Both the position numbers and the translations under genes were made by a program. The notes under the pieces are model-generated. The model had not been told where the DNA came from. It saw only the letters and a list, made by a program, of their open reading frames with translations, and did not search any database. DNA of 64,000 nucleotides from contig OY720345.1 in the NCBI GenBank assembly GCA_963082975.1, positions 9,078,491 through 9,142,490 on the forward strand, in the 5' to 3' direction. This stretch comes from Labia minor. Lineage: Eukaryota > Arthropoda > Insecta > Dermaptera > Spongiphoridae. Shown here piece after piece: positions 10,768 to 21,574 of the stretch; positions within the stretch are counted from its first letter, which is position 1; each line of letters opens with the position of its first letter.

Positions 10768-12271
10768 AAATATATAAATTGAGATTATTTTCGTTTTTAT
10801 TATTACATTTATTAATTTTAAACATAAATTTAAATTTTTGGTCTCCTTAGAATATTAAAGATTTTTTCCTTAGGAAAATATATCTTTTTACGTCTTTGAT
10901 ATTTATTAATTTTTTAATTATCTAATATTAATTGACATTTACATTTAAAATTATTGCAAGTTTTATTATTTTTAAGTTTTTTAAAAAAAATTTAACAATT
11001 TTTACATTAAAATGAATATTATCTAATATTTAATGCGAGTAAAAGTTAATAATAAAAAATAAATGTAATCCAATCGATTGAGAAATAAGAAATAAATTCA
11101 ATTTATAGAATAAAAGTCATATTTATGACTTTAAGAATAAAGATATTAATAAAATATAAGTAATAGAACTTGTATGTAACATTTTTGAAAAGATTAAAAT
11201 AATATATATTTGTGAATAATTAATTTGTAATATTCATAATGAGAGCATTAAAATATTAAAATTGTTATAATTATTAAATTAAATAGTTATTAATTACCTT
11301 GTAAGGCTAACCCAAGCGTGTTGTCATATTCACTGTGCAATGGAAACTAAATATAATAAAAATAAAAAGTTTTATTTTTGTTATCTATTTCCAATGAATT
11401 GGCCGAGAAGCTTATCGCCCAATGGAAAAAGAATTGCCCGAATTGTACTTAAAGAAGCTCATTTATATCCTCTAAATAATTTTATTTTTTAATATCACTA
11501 TTCAAAAAAAAATATTTAATAATTTATTTATTTTCTTATTAAATATCTATAAATGAAAATATATTTATAATAAGATTTAATTATTATTAAATCAATTTCC
11601 ACACTATATTTATTAAATTTTTACGCTTTTAATATTTTTGATATAGTGTACCAGGACGGCATTAAAATCAGTAATTATTAAAATATACAATATTATATAC
11701 TTATATGTACTTATTAAATGAAAATAAAGTTGTAATATTGTATTAATATCCTAAAAGTTTTCGCTTAGAAAAGAAAAAAAATATGTATTAAAAAAACAGT
11801 TTCATATGTTTTACTTGTACGTATGTAATTATAAAGAATATAAATAAAAACAACTATAAAGGAAACGCATGATTAAATTTATTAATAAAAAATGATTAAT
11901 GATATCAAAAGACTATTTTAATTAATTAAAATTAAAGTCCAGCAATTTTAAATTAAAATGCAATATTAAATACAAATTACAAATTTTTACTTTTATACGA
12001 AAATGTTTTAACAAAGGTTACCATAGAAACACAAATTATTTTATTTCACATAATTTTACATAAAATAATTTTTTGCATTTTTATTTAATATAAATGAGTG
12101 AACTAATAAATTATAATAAAATTATATATAATTTAATGTAAAAAAAATATACTACATAAGAAAACATTTTATATTTAATTATTGTCTTAATATTGTTTAA
12201 TTTAACCTCTTTAGTCTTTTATATATATATATTTTAGAAATAGTATTAATGAAATAATGAAAATGAATACC

Positions 12272-12317
<46 letters not shown>

Positions 12318-13153
12318 TTTTATTAAAATATAAAATATAAATAAAAAATTTATGTTTATTCTCTTTAAAATTTAATTTGAATGTTTATATTATATATGTA
12401 TAATAGGATGAATGAAGAAAATAATATTAATTTAAAAAAAAAAATATTAAATATCTAATTAAATTTTTTTTTTTCATTAATTTATCTAAGAAGAAAAAGA
12501 AGAAGCAGCAAAAAAAGTGGTGTGTTTTTGTTGAATAAAACAATTTTCTTGTTTAATGCGAGTGAAAATGAGTTTTAATTTTTGTATGTCAGCACAATTT
12601 CCAAGTTTTATATAAAACTTTATATTGAAAAATGAATAAATAAATAAATTTTCTTTTCTATTGAATATAACTTTTCATTTATTAAGAAAAAAAAAAAATT
12701 AAAGATGGACTTTTTTTGGCTTATTAGATCTTACAATCAATTATTATAAATAACAACTTTACTACTACTACTATTATTATTATTATTATTTATTAAATAG
12801 TCTTTAAGCTATCTAACAATTTAAATTCAGTGATTTATATATTATCTGAAATACATTAGACTAATATAAATTTTAAAATAAAAACAGAAAAAAAAATCTA
12901 TCACGATCGTTTTTGAGTACAAGTGTTAACAAAAGTTAAAGAATAAAAAATAAAGTAAAATGGAGGGGAAGAGACAATATTAAAACTTGTCAGAAGAAAT
13001 AAAACAATAATATATATATAAATCATATTTATGAATCCAATACAACAAAACATCAAATTTTAACATTAATATCTTTTAACACAATTTAAAAAATTTAAAA
13101 AGGGAAGATATTAAAAATATAAACTAAATTTTAATGTATTAATAAATTTAATA

Positions 13154-13187
<34 letters not shown>

Positions 13188-13524
13188 GAAAAATTAATTC
13201 TCATTTGATGTTAAACTTTTGTTAAGTTTTGCAAGTGAAAGTTTCCCGCCTCTCTTCACCGCAAGAATCCTTACTCTTCTTTCTTCCCTGTATACACTTT
13301 ATATATTATTCATTATCATACAACATCAATAAACAATTTGGAACTTCACTAATCGTTATGAGTCTTAAATTAAGCCACAATACCTTACTTACTATTACTC
13401 CTATATAAATACTATAATTAATATAATAATAAATCATTTAAATAATAATTTTTCATTTTCTACTTTTCTTTAATTAATAAACTGGAGTAGTTTGTATCAA
13501 CTTATTTAAAAGATAAATACAAGT
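10768..13524. other. Intergenic, no gene seen
   Basis: Extremely AT-rich with (TA)n at about 12276-12312 and (ATA)n at about 13147-13185. A patch at about 11300-11470 is somewhat less biased but matches nothing I know. Confidence 0.5.
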
Positions 13525-13830
13525 ACATGGGCCACCGAGCTCTCGCTCGACCCTTTAAAAAATATTGATATACAATTCTTGAATTATTTAAATGTTACAT
13601 CATTGCATCAATCTGATTAAAATGAATGGAACTTGGGGTCCTCAATAATAATAAATAAATAAAATTAACTAATAAAAATTTATAAGAAAGGCTGAAACCA
13701 ATTCAGATCTATTTTTCTTTATAAATATTATTTTTTCAAAAAAATCCATCGAGTGGTTTAATATTTCAAAAATATAGAATTCTATATACAATTTTTGCTA
13801 GTATAATAAGATAAGATATATAATTTTTTT
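13525..13830 (+). repeat. Dispersed repeat D1 (copy 1)
   Basis: Shares long stretches with 46260-47755. Examples are CTCGACCCTTTAAAAAATAT, TGTTACATCATTGCATCAAT, CTTGGGGTCCTC and GCTAGTATAATA. No coding potential or clear termini. This copy lacks the mariner found in the other one, so it approximates the empty site. Confidence 0.7.
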
Positions 13831-14420
13831 TCTTTTAAATTAAAAGATTTATTTATCAATTATTTTATTTATTTATACTTTTATTTCTTTTAATTGATAA
13901 TCAGTATTTATCTTATTGGAATGTTTTTGATTTTAAACAAATACACTGAGTCTATCTAATCATCTTTAATTAAATAAATATTGTCTGTAGCAGTTATTTA
14001 TGTTGTTTTTTTATTTATTTATTCATATATGAGATATTATTAGTTTATTTAATGTTTTTTTTTTGATATTTATATATTTAATCTTTTTTTTTTTTTTTTT
14101 TTTTGAATTTTTATATATCTATAGATAGATAGATAATATTTCTATCATCATATTGACATATAGAGCATTTATACATATATACATTCATATATCCATAATC
14201 TGTTGAAATAATTGACATTCGATATCATATATAGTAAATATTGCCAATAAAATTTATTTATTATTACAGACAATATCAATATATATGTATGAAAAATAAA
14301 TAAATAAGCAAGAAATTAATTTTGTTCTATTGCAATTTATATTTTATATATACAGGGTGTTTATAAATAAAAAAATATTATCATTTTTTCCAATCCAATG
14401 TTGAAAAATAGAACAAAAAT
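13831..14420. other. Intergenic, with a possible TIR remnant
   Basis: AT-rich, poly(T) at about 14085-14104. At 14352-14376 TATACAGGGTGTTTATAAAT resembles a mariner-type end, but no partner end was found. Confidence 0.4.
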
Positions 14421-15032
14421 AAGCTGGAGTGTCTCCACTCGACTATCTCGCAATTTGAATTGGATTAAATAACATAATATATTATATTTAAATTAAATTT
14501 AATTAATTATAAATTATAAATAATAAATATTAAACCAGCGCATGTTTGGTTTTTTATTGATGGCACCATGGCACGTGTTGGCGCGTGAGATTTGCAGTGT
14601 TAAAAAATTAATTCTGGTACTTTCAGCGATTCAATCAAGCTGAAATTCTATATATAGCAGTTTTATACAATTATTAATCATGTGAAAAATTATCAAACAT
14701 ATATCTTTATTTTTACGGTCACTTTAGAGGAAAAAAAATCAAAACGTTGTAGGTAATGACCCTCTTCCGGTTGAGCTACATTTCTCAAAAGTTGATAGAA
14801 AACTATGAATTTTGAATAATGCCCATGTACCAAATTGCATCATTCTAGCTCAAACCGTTTTTGCGTAATCTTGCCTACACACATACACACACACATACAC
14901 ACATACACACAGACATTTTTCTCAACCTTAGTGAAAATGATTCAGGAACCTTCAAAACGTATAAAAACATCAAAATCTCAACATCGAAAATTTTCGTGAT
15001 CGCAATACTATCTCTGGCGAGATAGTAAAAAA
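14421..15032 (+). mobile_element. HINE-like repeat, copy 2 (best full-length copy)
   Basis: Left end AAGCTGGAGTGTCTCC contains a hairpin (GGAG-TGT-CTCC, 14426-14436) followed by ACTATCTCGC at 14442-14451. The right end is a perfect 8-bp-stem hairpin, ACTATCTCTGGCGAGATAGT, at 15007-15026, followed by A residues. ACTATCTCGC and the terminal GCGAGATAGT form a 10-bp subterminal inverted repeat. An AC-rich microsatellite lies at about 14877-14912. No protein is encoded; the local short frame is a microsatellite artefact. Asymmetric hairpin ends, an internal microsatellite and A/T-run insertion resemble HINEs. The class assignment is inference; the repeat itself is certain. Confidence 0.85.
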
Positions 15033-15367
15033 ATGGGTTGTGTAGACCAGTGCTCCGCAACCGGTGTGCCACGGCACACCGGTGTGCCGCAGCTGAAACA
15101 CAGGTGTGCCGCCGCTTGAAATTACACAACATATTTATTTTAATGCAATGTACTCTAATACAAATTTACAATTTATAAAAACGAATTGTATATACTTACT
15201 AAATTGTTTTTATTTTATTTTTTATTAATATTATAACTCGAATTTATTTGGATTACCTTTGTGGTTGGTGGATATCGAAAAGGAATTTTTAACAATTAAT
15301 ACAATTTTGCACTCTTTCTAATCATTAAGGTACCTCCTAAAACTAATAGAGAAAAAAAAAAATAAAC

Positions 15368-16243
15368 TTATATTATAATATGCCGAAATAAAACAAATTT
15401 ATACAATTTAAATTTAAATTTTGTCCACGCCCGTCTTAAATGATATTTCCATTTCTTTGATATCTTTCTCCTTATCTTATTAATGTGTGGAGAAAGTGAC
15501 GGGGCTATTTGCCATGATCTAATATAATTTACTAACCCAATATGATATTTAATTTTGCAAACAACTACTAATTGATTTCTATAAAAAAGCTTGGGACGGG
15601 TGCCTTGCTTCGAATGTCTCGAAATATGCGACGTCTTGTTTTTATTGTATTTTACTAAAATTGTATTCGATATAACTCCCGGGTATTTCCTATAGGAAAT
15701 AAATAAGGAATTATTTTTATTATTTACCCTAATATGAATGGGCCTAAGGGGGGTGTGGGTTTTAACTTTATCAATTGCCTTACTTGTCCTTTTCATTTTT
15801 AGTTTCATTTTTATTTCATTGCTTACCGGAACAATAGGCATCTCTTTAACTTTATCAATTGTATTGCAGGCACGTTTCATTTTTAATGTCCTCTGCTTTT
15901 CACTACCTGACACTACACCTAAGAAGACAATAGGCATGTCTATCCATTACCTTACCTCTGTGGGCTCCTTAGAATTTATTTTGACTGGGTCCATCGGTAT
16001 ATTTTTCCTTTTTGTTTCTATTTCTTTATTGTTATTATTATTTGGACTTTTTGCAATTTGAATATTGTTAATAGACATTGCCTCCGGGGCCTGGTCAATT
16101 CTTTCTTTTAAATTCACTATTTCTGGTACCTGCTCTATTATTTCACTTTCTCTATTTTCCAATCCATTATTTATTTCTTTAATTTCATCTGTCGGTATAT
16201 TGTTCCTTTTTAAATTCTCTACTTGAAATTGAATACTTATATA
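15368..16243 (-). pseudogene. Antisense open frame inside the hAT, function unknown
   Basis: One minus-strand frame stays open from about 16243 to 15368, broken only by a single stop codon at about 15947. That gives some 290 codons, far longer than chance in AT-rich DNA. The product would be Lys/Asn/Ile-rich and basic. It has internal repeats: LKMKRACNTIDKVK recurs as LKMKRTSKAIDKVK, each preceded by an MPIV motif about 20-30 residues upstream, and KRNNIPTDEIK resembles KRKNIPMDPVK. I recognise no family. There is no early ATG, so an upstream exon or a non-ATG artefact is possible. It points away from the transposase, leaving a shared region of about 280 bp. It could be a captured host exon, a second element gene or a fortuitous frame. 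Confidence 0.4.
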
Positions 16244-16524
16244 TTACAACATATATAATTTATATATTATTTTAAACATACATTTTAAACAAATTTGTAA
16301 CTTATATTTATATATATATACAACTTTGTTTAAAATATTGCAATACGAACTGTTTTATAAATTGTAATCTCTAACATAAAATATATATTTATTATATTAT
16401 ATTGTCAGTGTTAGATACGAATTTCTACTGGACACATACACCCCTATAAATTAAATCGCAGAAGTTTATAAATTAACCATTCGTGTTTGTTATTAACGTG
16501 ATTTATTTTTGTGCCCATTTCAAT

Positions 16525-18381
16525 ATGGATAAATTTTTATTTGGAAAACAATCTACTTCTCGGGCAGAAGATGATGAACCTTGCACAAGCAGTATTGCTA
16601 AGAAAAGAAAGATTGTGAATAGAAAATACTTCGAAGACTACATTCGTTATGGCTTTTATTGGTGCGGCGATGAAGCGGCTCCGAAACCATTATGTGTAAT
16701 TTGCAACGAACAATTAACAAACGACTCAATGGTGCCCAGTAAACTAAATCGCCATCTAACTTCAAAACATCCGAATTGTGCTAAAAAGGATATATCATAT
16801 TTTCAAAGGATTTTGGCTCAAAATTTAAAACAAAAAAAATTTATGATGTCGACCGTATCTGTTTCCGATAAAGCATTAGAAGCTAGCTATTACATTGCAA
16901 GATTAATAGCTCGTGAAAAGAAACCTCATACTATTGGAGAAAAACTTATTAAACCAGCATGTATGGAAATTGTGCGAGTTATGCTTGGACCTAAAGAGGT
17001 TCAGGAAGTGAGTAAGGTTTCACTGTCAGCTGAAACTATTAAAAGACGTATTGGCGACATGTCAACAGATATTTTGAACACGCTTATTTTGAAATTGATC
17101 GCAGCTAACAATTTTGCTCTTCAAATTGACGAGTCAACGGATATTAAAAATCAAGCACAATTAATTGCAATTGTACGTTTTGTTGGCGAAGATTGCATAA
17201 AAGAAAATTTTTTATTTTGTAAAAAACTTTCCGAACGAACTACTGGAGAGGATATTTTTCGAGTAACTGATGATTTCTTCAAAATACATAATCTACAATG
17301 GAGTAACTGCATGAGTATTTGTACTGATGGCGCCGCAGCAATGACTGGTAACATAAAGGGTTTTGTTGCCTTTGTAAAACAACAAAATCCGGCAATACAA
17401 TTTACACATTGCTGCATACATCGGGAAGTATTGATGGTGAAGAATTTACCAGAACAACTTTTAAAAACTATGAATGAATGCATCAAAATTATAAATTTTA
17501 TTAAATCAAGAGCTTTAAATACAAGAATTTTCGAAATTCTTTGTGAAGAAATGGGTTCAGAACATAAATCTTTATTATTTTATACTGAAGTACGTTGGTT
17601 ATCCCGAGGAAAAGTGTTGGCTAGATTGTTTGAACTTCGCTGTGAAGTGCATCAGTTTTTACTAAATCAAAATATGCCCGAACTCGGCCAGCACTTCGAA
17701 GATAACAGTTGGATCGCCAAACTTGCATATATGGCTGACATTTTCGACCATCTTAATGAACTTAATAGAAAAATGCAAGGTCCGAATGAAAACTTATTAA
17801 CCTGTTCCGACAAATTGCAAGGGTTCAAAAATAAACTGGAACTTTGGCAGAATGAACTAAGTAACAACTCTTTAGAAATGTTTCAAAGGGTTCATAATAC
17901 AATAATTGAAAATAGGCAATTAATTATCGATCTGGCCCAATCCCATTTAACAACACTGGAAAATAATTTCGACTACTATTTTCATTCGATTAAAAGTGAA
18001 GAATATGATTGGATTCGCAATCCTTTTGCAACTAATGCAAAAAAATCTGTTGATGCATTTTCTCTTAAATTTAAAGAAGAGTTTATTGAACTGAGTAACG
18101 ACGGGACGTTAAAACTTACTTTTGGAGAAGTTCCATTGGATGTTTTCTGGATTTCGGCTAAGAATGAATATCCTCAAATTTCAAAACAGGCTATTTCAAT
18201 TTTAATCCCCTTTTCAACGACATATTCATGCGAACAAAGCTTTTCGACACTTCTTTTAATTAAAAATGATAAGCGGTCTTGCTTAAAAAATCTCGATCAA
18301 GAACTTCGAGTTGCACTATCAAATATCGAGCCCAATATAAAATACTTGTGTTCCTTGAAACAAGCTCAAGTATCACATTAA
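16525..18381 (+). CDS. hAT transposase, ZBED5/FAM200-like
   Basis: Intact 618-residue frame. I choose the ATG at 16525 (MDKFLFGKQ), a start typical of this family; an in-frame ATG at 16483 would add 14 hydrophobic residues. Order of domains: a BED-type zinc finger with C57, C60, H77 and H82; an RNase H-like core with the first Asp at D202 (LQIDESTD) and the second at D268 (CTDGAAAMTG); the hAT CxxH signature at C296-H299 (CCIHRE); an R-W pair at 357-358 (EVRWLSRG); an alpha-helical insertion region; and the C-terminal dimerisation block with the catalytic Glu at E570 (YSCEQSFSTL). Every key residue of the hAT DDE set is present and there is no frameshift. The enzyme would act in the nucleus, cutting at the CAGTG termini. 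An AATAAA signal lies at 18467-18472. No intron is evident. Confidence 0.93.
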   Translation: MDKFLFGKQSTSRAEDDEPCTSSIAKKRKIVNRKYFEDYIRYGFYWCGDEAAPKPLCVICNEQLTNDSMVPSKLNRHLTSKHPNCAKKDISYFQRILAQNLKQKKFMMSTVSVSDKALEASYYIARLIAREKKPHTIGEKLIKPACMEIVRVMLGPKEVQEVSKVSLSAETIKRRIGDMSTDILNTLILKLIAANNFALQIDESTDIKNQAQLIAIVRFVGEDCIKENFLFCKKLSERTTGEDIFRVTDDFFKIHNLQWSNCMSICTDGAAAMTGNIKGFVAFVKQQNPAIQFTHCCIHREVLMVKNLPEQLLKTMNECIKIINFIKSRALNTRIFEILCEEMGSEHKSLLFYTEVRWLSRGKVLARLFELRCEVHQFLLNQNMPELGQHFEDNSWIAKLAYMADIFDHLNELNRKMQGPNENLLTCSDKLQGFKNKLELWQNELSNNSLEMFQRVHNTIIENRQLIIDLAQSHLTTLENNFDYYFHSIKSEEYDWIRNPFATNAKKSVDAFSLKFKEEFIELSNDGTLKLTFGEVPLDVFWISAKNEYPQISKQAISILIPFSTTYSCEQSFSTLLLIKNDKRSCLKNLDQELRVALSNIEPNIKYLCSLKQAQVSH

Positions 18382-18760
18382 TTACCCTTTTTGCCTATTT
18401 TTTGTATTATTGTAGTTTTGTAATTAATTATATATGTTATGTACATATAATACCGTAAATATGTAAAATAAAACGAATTAAAATATTAATTAATGTATTA
18501 TTTTCTGATGTGTATACGTGTTGTTTTATTATATTTATACCTATTAAATTTGGTGTACCGTGAAAACCAGAAAAAGCTTTTGGTGTGCCACGAATAAAAA
18601 AACGTTGCGGAGCACTGGTGTAGACATCATAGTTACTGTTACAAATAACTTGTATTTTCTTTTATTAAAATTTGTAAATAAAAAATTCGGTAATTTAATT
18701 TAAATTTTAATAATAAGTCAAAAATTGAGAAAGTATATACGTATATAATGATTAAGATTT

Positions 18761-18934
18761 TTTTTTTGTTTTTAGCTTTTTCGGAATATATCTCCATTTA
18801 GCCAGCTTTCTCAGATTTGTTTATTATTTTTATTTTTTTATTTATATTTATATTTATATTTATATATCGATGCACTCGGCGAGGTTTGAACCCTCGAACT
18901 CGAGTCGGCGGACCTGTCACTATAACCTCGCGGC
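18761..18934 (-). mobile_element. tRNA-derived SINE, family S1 (copy 2)
   Basis: On the minus strand it runs from the CTTAGCCGCGAGG head to an A-rich (TAAATA)n tail. It retains a perfect B box, GGTTCAAACC. Its 5' end lacks the first nucleotides of copy 1. A short TSD, TAAGATT, overlaps the edges at 18754-18760 and 18935-18941. It lies 136 bp downstream of the intact hAT. Confidence 0.8.
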
Positions 18935-18941
18935 TAAGATT

Positions 18942-19410
18942 AAAAAATAAGAATTTTTAAATGAAGAATAAATATTGATACGCCTTATTATTGAAAAAAA
19001 AACAAACATTTTAATTAGTTCTTCTTAATAATTAATAAATAATAATTTGATAAAATTACAATAATTAAAAGTATATATTTTATAATTAATAAATTAATTT
19101 TATTAATTATTAACAATTAAAATAATTAATATATGATTGAATAATTCAGGAAATTGGTACAATTAATTGAATTACTGTATTCATTATTGAACAGGTTCAA
19201 ACAGATATACAGTATCAATGCTTAATAAGAACCTTAATACAAGAAAAATATTTTCTAGGTTTTTCTGAATATATTATCTTTTTATTTGAAAAATGAAGTA
19301 TTTTTCAGGGAAGAGTATTCATAATAAACTATTAGATATTTATTTTGAGTCTATAGCACAAAATTATTTGTTATCTTGGGCAGATAGACAAAATTATTAA
19401 AACATTAAGT
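18942..19410. other. Intergenic, no gene seen
   Basis: AT-rich with many ATT/TAA words and no supported feature. Confidence 0.5.
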
Positions 19411-19566
19411 CAGGGGTGTCTAAACTATGACCATTCGAGGGCCACATTACAAAAAAAAAAAAAAAATACCGGGCCTTTTTTTAGAACCATATTGAAAAAA
19501 TTTAAATATTTTCATAATTTGCGTTTGGGCCACATGCGGTCCGGGGGCCGCTGTTTAGACACCCTG
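19411..19566 (+). mobile_element. hAT-type MITE, family M3
   Basis: A 156-bp element with ends CAGGGGTGTCTAAAC and GTTTAGACACCCTG as an imperfect TIR. It is flanked by CATTAAGT (19403-19410) and CATTAACT (19567-19574), an 8-bp TSD with one mismatch. GGGCCACAT and its near-complement GGGCCACATGCGG occur inside. The CAGGGGTGTC..GGGCCACA style is common among hAT families. Non-coding. Confidence 0.75.
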
Positions 19567-20399
19567 CATTAACTAAATTTTAATTCTCCATAAAGTTAAG
19601 TTAAATAAAAATTAAAATTTTAAGAAATGTTTAGAGACATTTTTTTTAATGTATTATATTTTAATGTATTATTTACAGTAACAAATAATTTATTTGTACT
19701 CTTGGGAAGTTGTTTTACTTATTTATAGTAGACAATGAAATTTCCAAATATTGGTTATTGAATTGAATTTAAATAATTTAAATTTGTTTATTAATTAATA
19801 AATAAATATTTCTAATTGAATATTCATGTTTTTTTTTCTTATTTATTTATTTTTTATTTTTTATTCTTGTTTTAATGTAATTCATTAGTTAAACTTGTTA
19901 TGTGTAAAATGTTAAATGATTAATACTTTCTATTTAATGAAGAAAGAAACTTATATGAAATAAAAATAAAAACAACAACAAAACCTACACGATATCAAAT
20001 TTGGTCCATTAATAACTGTCGAAATCCACCTGGGATTTACGTCAATACGAGATTTTAAACTAAAACTGAGTGGAGAGAGAAAATTCATTTATTGATGTTG
20101 ATGAGAAACTTCTCACATTTTCATTATTCATTTTTTATTTTATTTAACGAAATTTATTTATTCATATTAAATAAGATTTATTAGTTTGATAAAACAAACC
20201 AAAAGTGAAGTTTAGATATATTAAATTATTAATTAAATTAATTTTACCATAAGAAGAACTTGAAAAGTATCACGTTACCTGAAACATAAAATAAATATTA
20301 TTATTATTAATAAATATTATTAATATAATATTCAATAATTTATATTTAATTTCAATTCCAATTTTTATTTTTTTATTATTATTATAAGATGAAAATCTA
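19567..20399. other. Intergenic, no gene seen
   Basis: AT-rich, no repeat boundary or credible frame. Confidence 0.5.
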
Positions 20400-20680
20400 A
20401 ATATATATATATAAAAAAAAGGTTTGCTCAGAATTTAAAATTTTTGTCCAAATTTTTCGCTTTTTATGAACTCTAAAATCCAAAAGTGACTTTTGAATTT
20501 TTCATGTCTGTCTGTCTGTCCGTAAATTATGACGTCATAGGCTCAAAATTGGCTAAACCGATTTCGATGAATTTATATCACAGTTCCGACAATGAATATA
20601 AAATTAATAATTGTATAAATTCCCATAGAAAGAATAAAATTTATATTTTTAATTTAATTTCTAATATTTAAATATCAATT
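20400..20680 (+). repeat. Repeat D2-like fragment with GTCTGTCTGTC
   Basis: Contains TCATGTCTGTCTGTCTGTCC, then TGGCTAAACCGATTTCGATG, and later GACAATGAATATAAAATTAA, which is also present at about 42950-42970. The layout (GTCTGTCTG next to an ACCGATTTCGATGA-type phrase) is common in dispersed invertebrate repeats. No ends were identified, and the 61-codon frame here is not credible as a gene. Confidence 0.4.
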
Positions 20681-21059
20681 CAATTATTTAATTTATTTTA
20701 AAACTACAATTTCTTGATGATATAAAATTTAAATTATGATTTTTTAGACAGATGAGATATAAAGAAGTTGTTTCAAATTTTTGTCCTAAAATTGAGTAAA
20801 TATTTTATATTTATTTTAAATCCAAATTATAATATTCTTTTATTATTTATTGATAGGTTTCTTTTTATATTTATTTTGTGTTTAATAAATTATCTTTTAT
20901 TAATAAAAAATAATATTAATATCAAATTGTATATAAATTTAAAAATTACAATATTTCAATTTGTATAAATTTTAATACTTATTAATAATTATAATACTTT
21001 AAAATGTGTATATAAAATTATAATATTAAAATTAAGATAAGTTTCTTTTAATCCTAAGA
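20681..21059. other. Intergenic, no gene seen
   Basis: Almost pure A/T sequence; the 66-codon frame is a composition artefact. Confidence 0.5.
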
Positions 21060-21574
21060 GAATATCAATGTGGATCAATGTGAAGCTAAATCGGCCAACA
21101 TTTGATCAAATTTAATCTCGCTAAGAACACACACACATTCAATATTTCTGTTCACAAATTATTGAGAGTTTTGGCAAAGTGTATGACTCAAGTTTAAATT
21201 AAAACGTATATAAATTTACAAAATGAAAAGTTAATTTTGGAGAGACCATGTGAGAAACTATCAGTTGGTAAACTAAAAGTAAAGGAGAGTTGGGAGAGAA
21301 TATGTGTTGGATGGAGGTTGTTTTAAACAGAAACTGTTAGATAAATCTGTGTGTGTGTGTGTGTGTGTGCTTGTGGCGACTAACAATTTTCAAATCCCCT
21401 AGCGCCACAGAATTAGAAAAAAAACGCGAATTCAATATTTCTGTTCACCAATTATTTGTAAACTTTAGTAAAACATATGACTCATACATTTGAGATAAAC
21501 TTTTTCAAATTTTGATCTTTAAAATTTGTCTTGACGATAGTAAAGAATGAGTAAGATGCAAATTGGGGAAAAAT
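21060..21574 (+). repeat. Diverged LINE tail with internal direct repeat
   Basis: A block beginning ATTCAATATTTCTGTTCAC occurs at about 21137-21190 and again at about 21430-21485, both ending with a TATGACTCA word. Between them, 21270-21420 resembles the LINE 3' coding end seen at 22.0 kb (GAGAGTTGGGAGAGAATATG, then GCGCCACAGAAT), with a (GT)n tract at about 21350-21369. I read this as an old LINE fragment plus duplication. Confidence 0.4.

Larger units (their letters stand above)
15048..18617 (+). mobile_element. Complete hAT transposon with 8-bp TSD
   Basis: A 3,570-bp element with 14-bp perfect TIRs, CAGTGCTCCGCAAC at 15048-15061 and GTTGCGGAGCACTG at 18604-18617. It is flanked by a perfect 8-bp TSD, GTGTAGAC, at 15040-15047 and 18618-18625. 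The left subterminal region holds several GGTGTGCC/GGCACACC words, and the right end holds related ones, likely transposase-binding sites. Inside are one intact transposase gene on the plus strand and a long antisense frame on the minus strand. An intact gene plus perfect TSD suggests recent insertion and possible activity. Confidence 0.95.

Noticed and set aside
14421..15032. Calling the eight-copy repeat a TIR DNA transposon
   Set aside because: The outer ends (CTGGAGTGTC and GATAGTAAAA) are not inverted repeats of each other; only subterminal blocks are, and no TSD is seen.
14875..15132. 85-codon minus-strand frame with Cys-Val repeats
   Set aside because: Made of the HINE-like microsatellite and the hAT left end; not a gene.
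15738..16061. 107-codon hydrophobic plus-strand frame inside the hAT
   Set aside because: Hydrophobic mirror of the Lys/Asn-rich antisense frame; no membrane-protein family recognised.
17151..17867. Minus-strand frames opposite the hAT transposase
   Set aside because: Shadows of the intact transposase gene.
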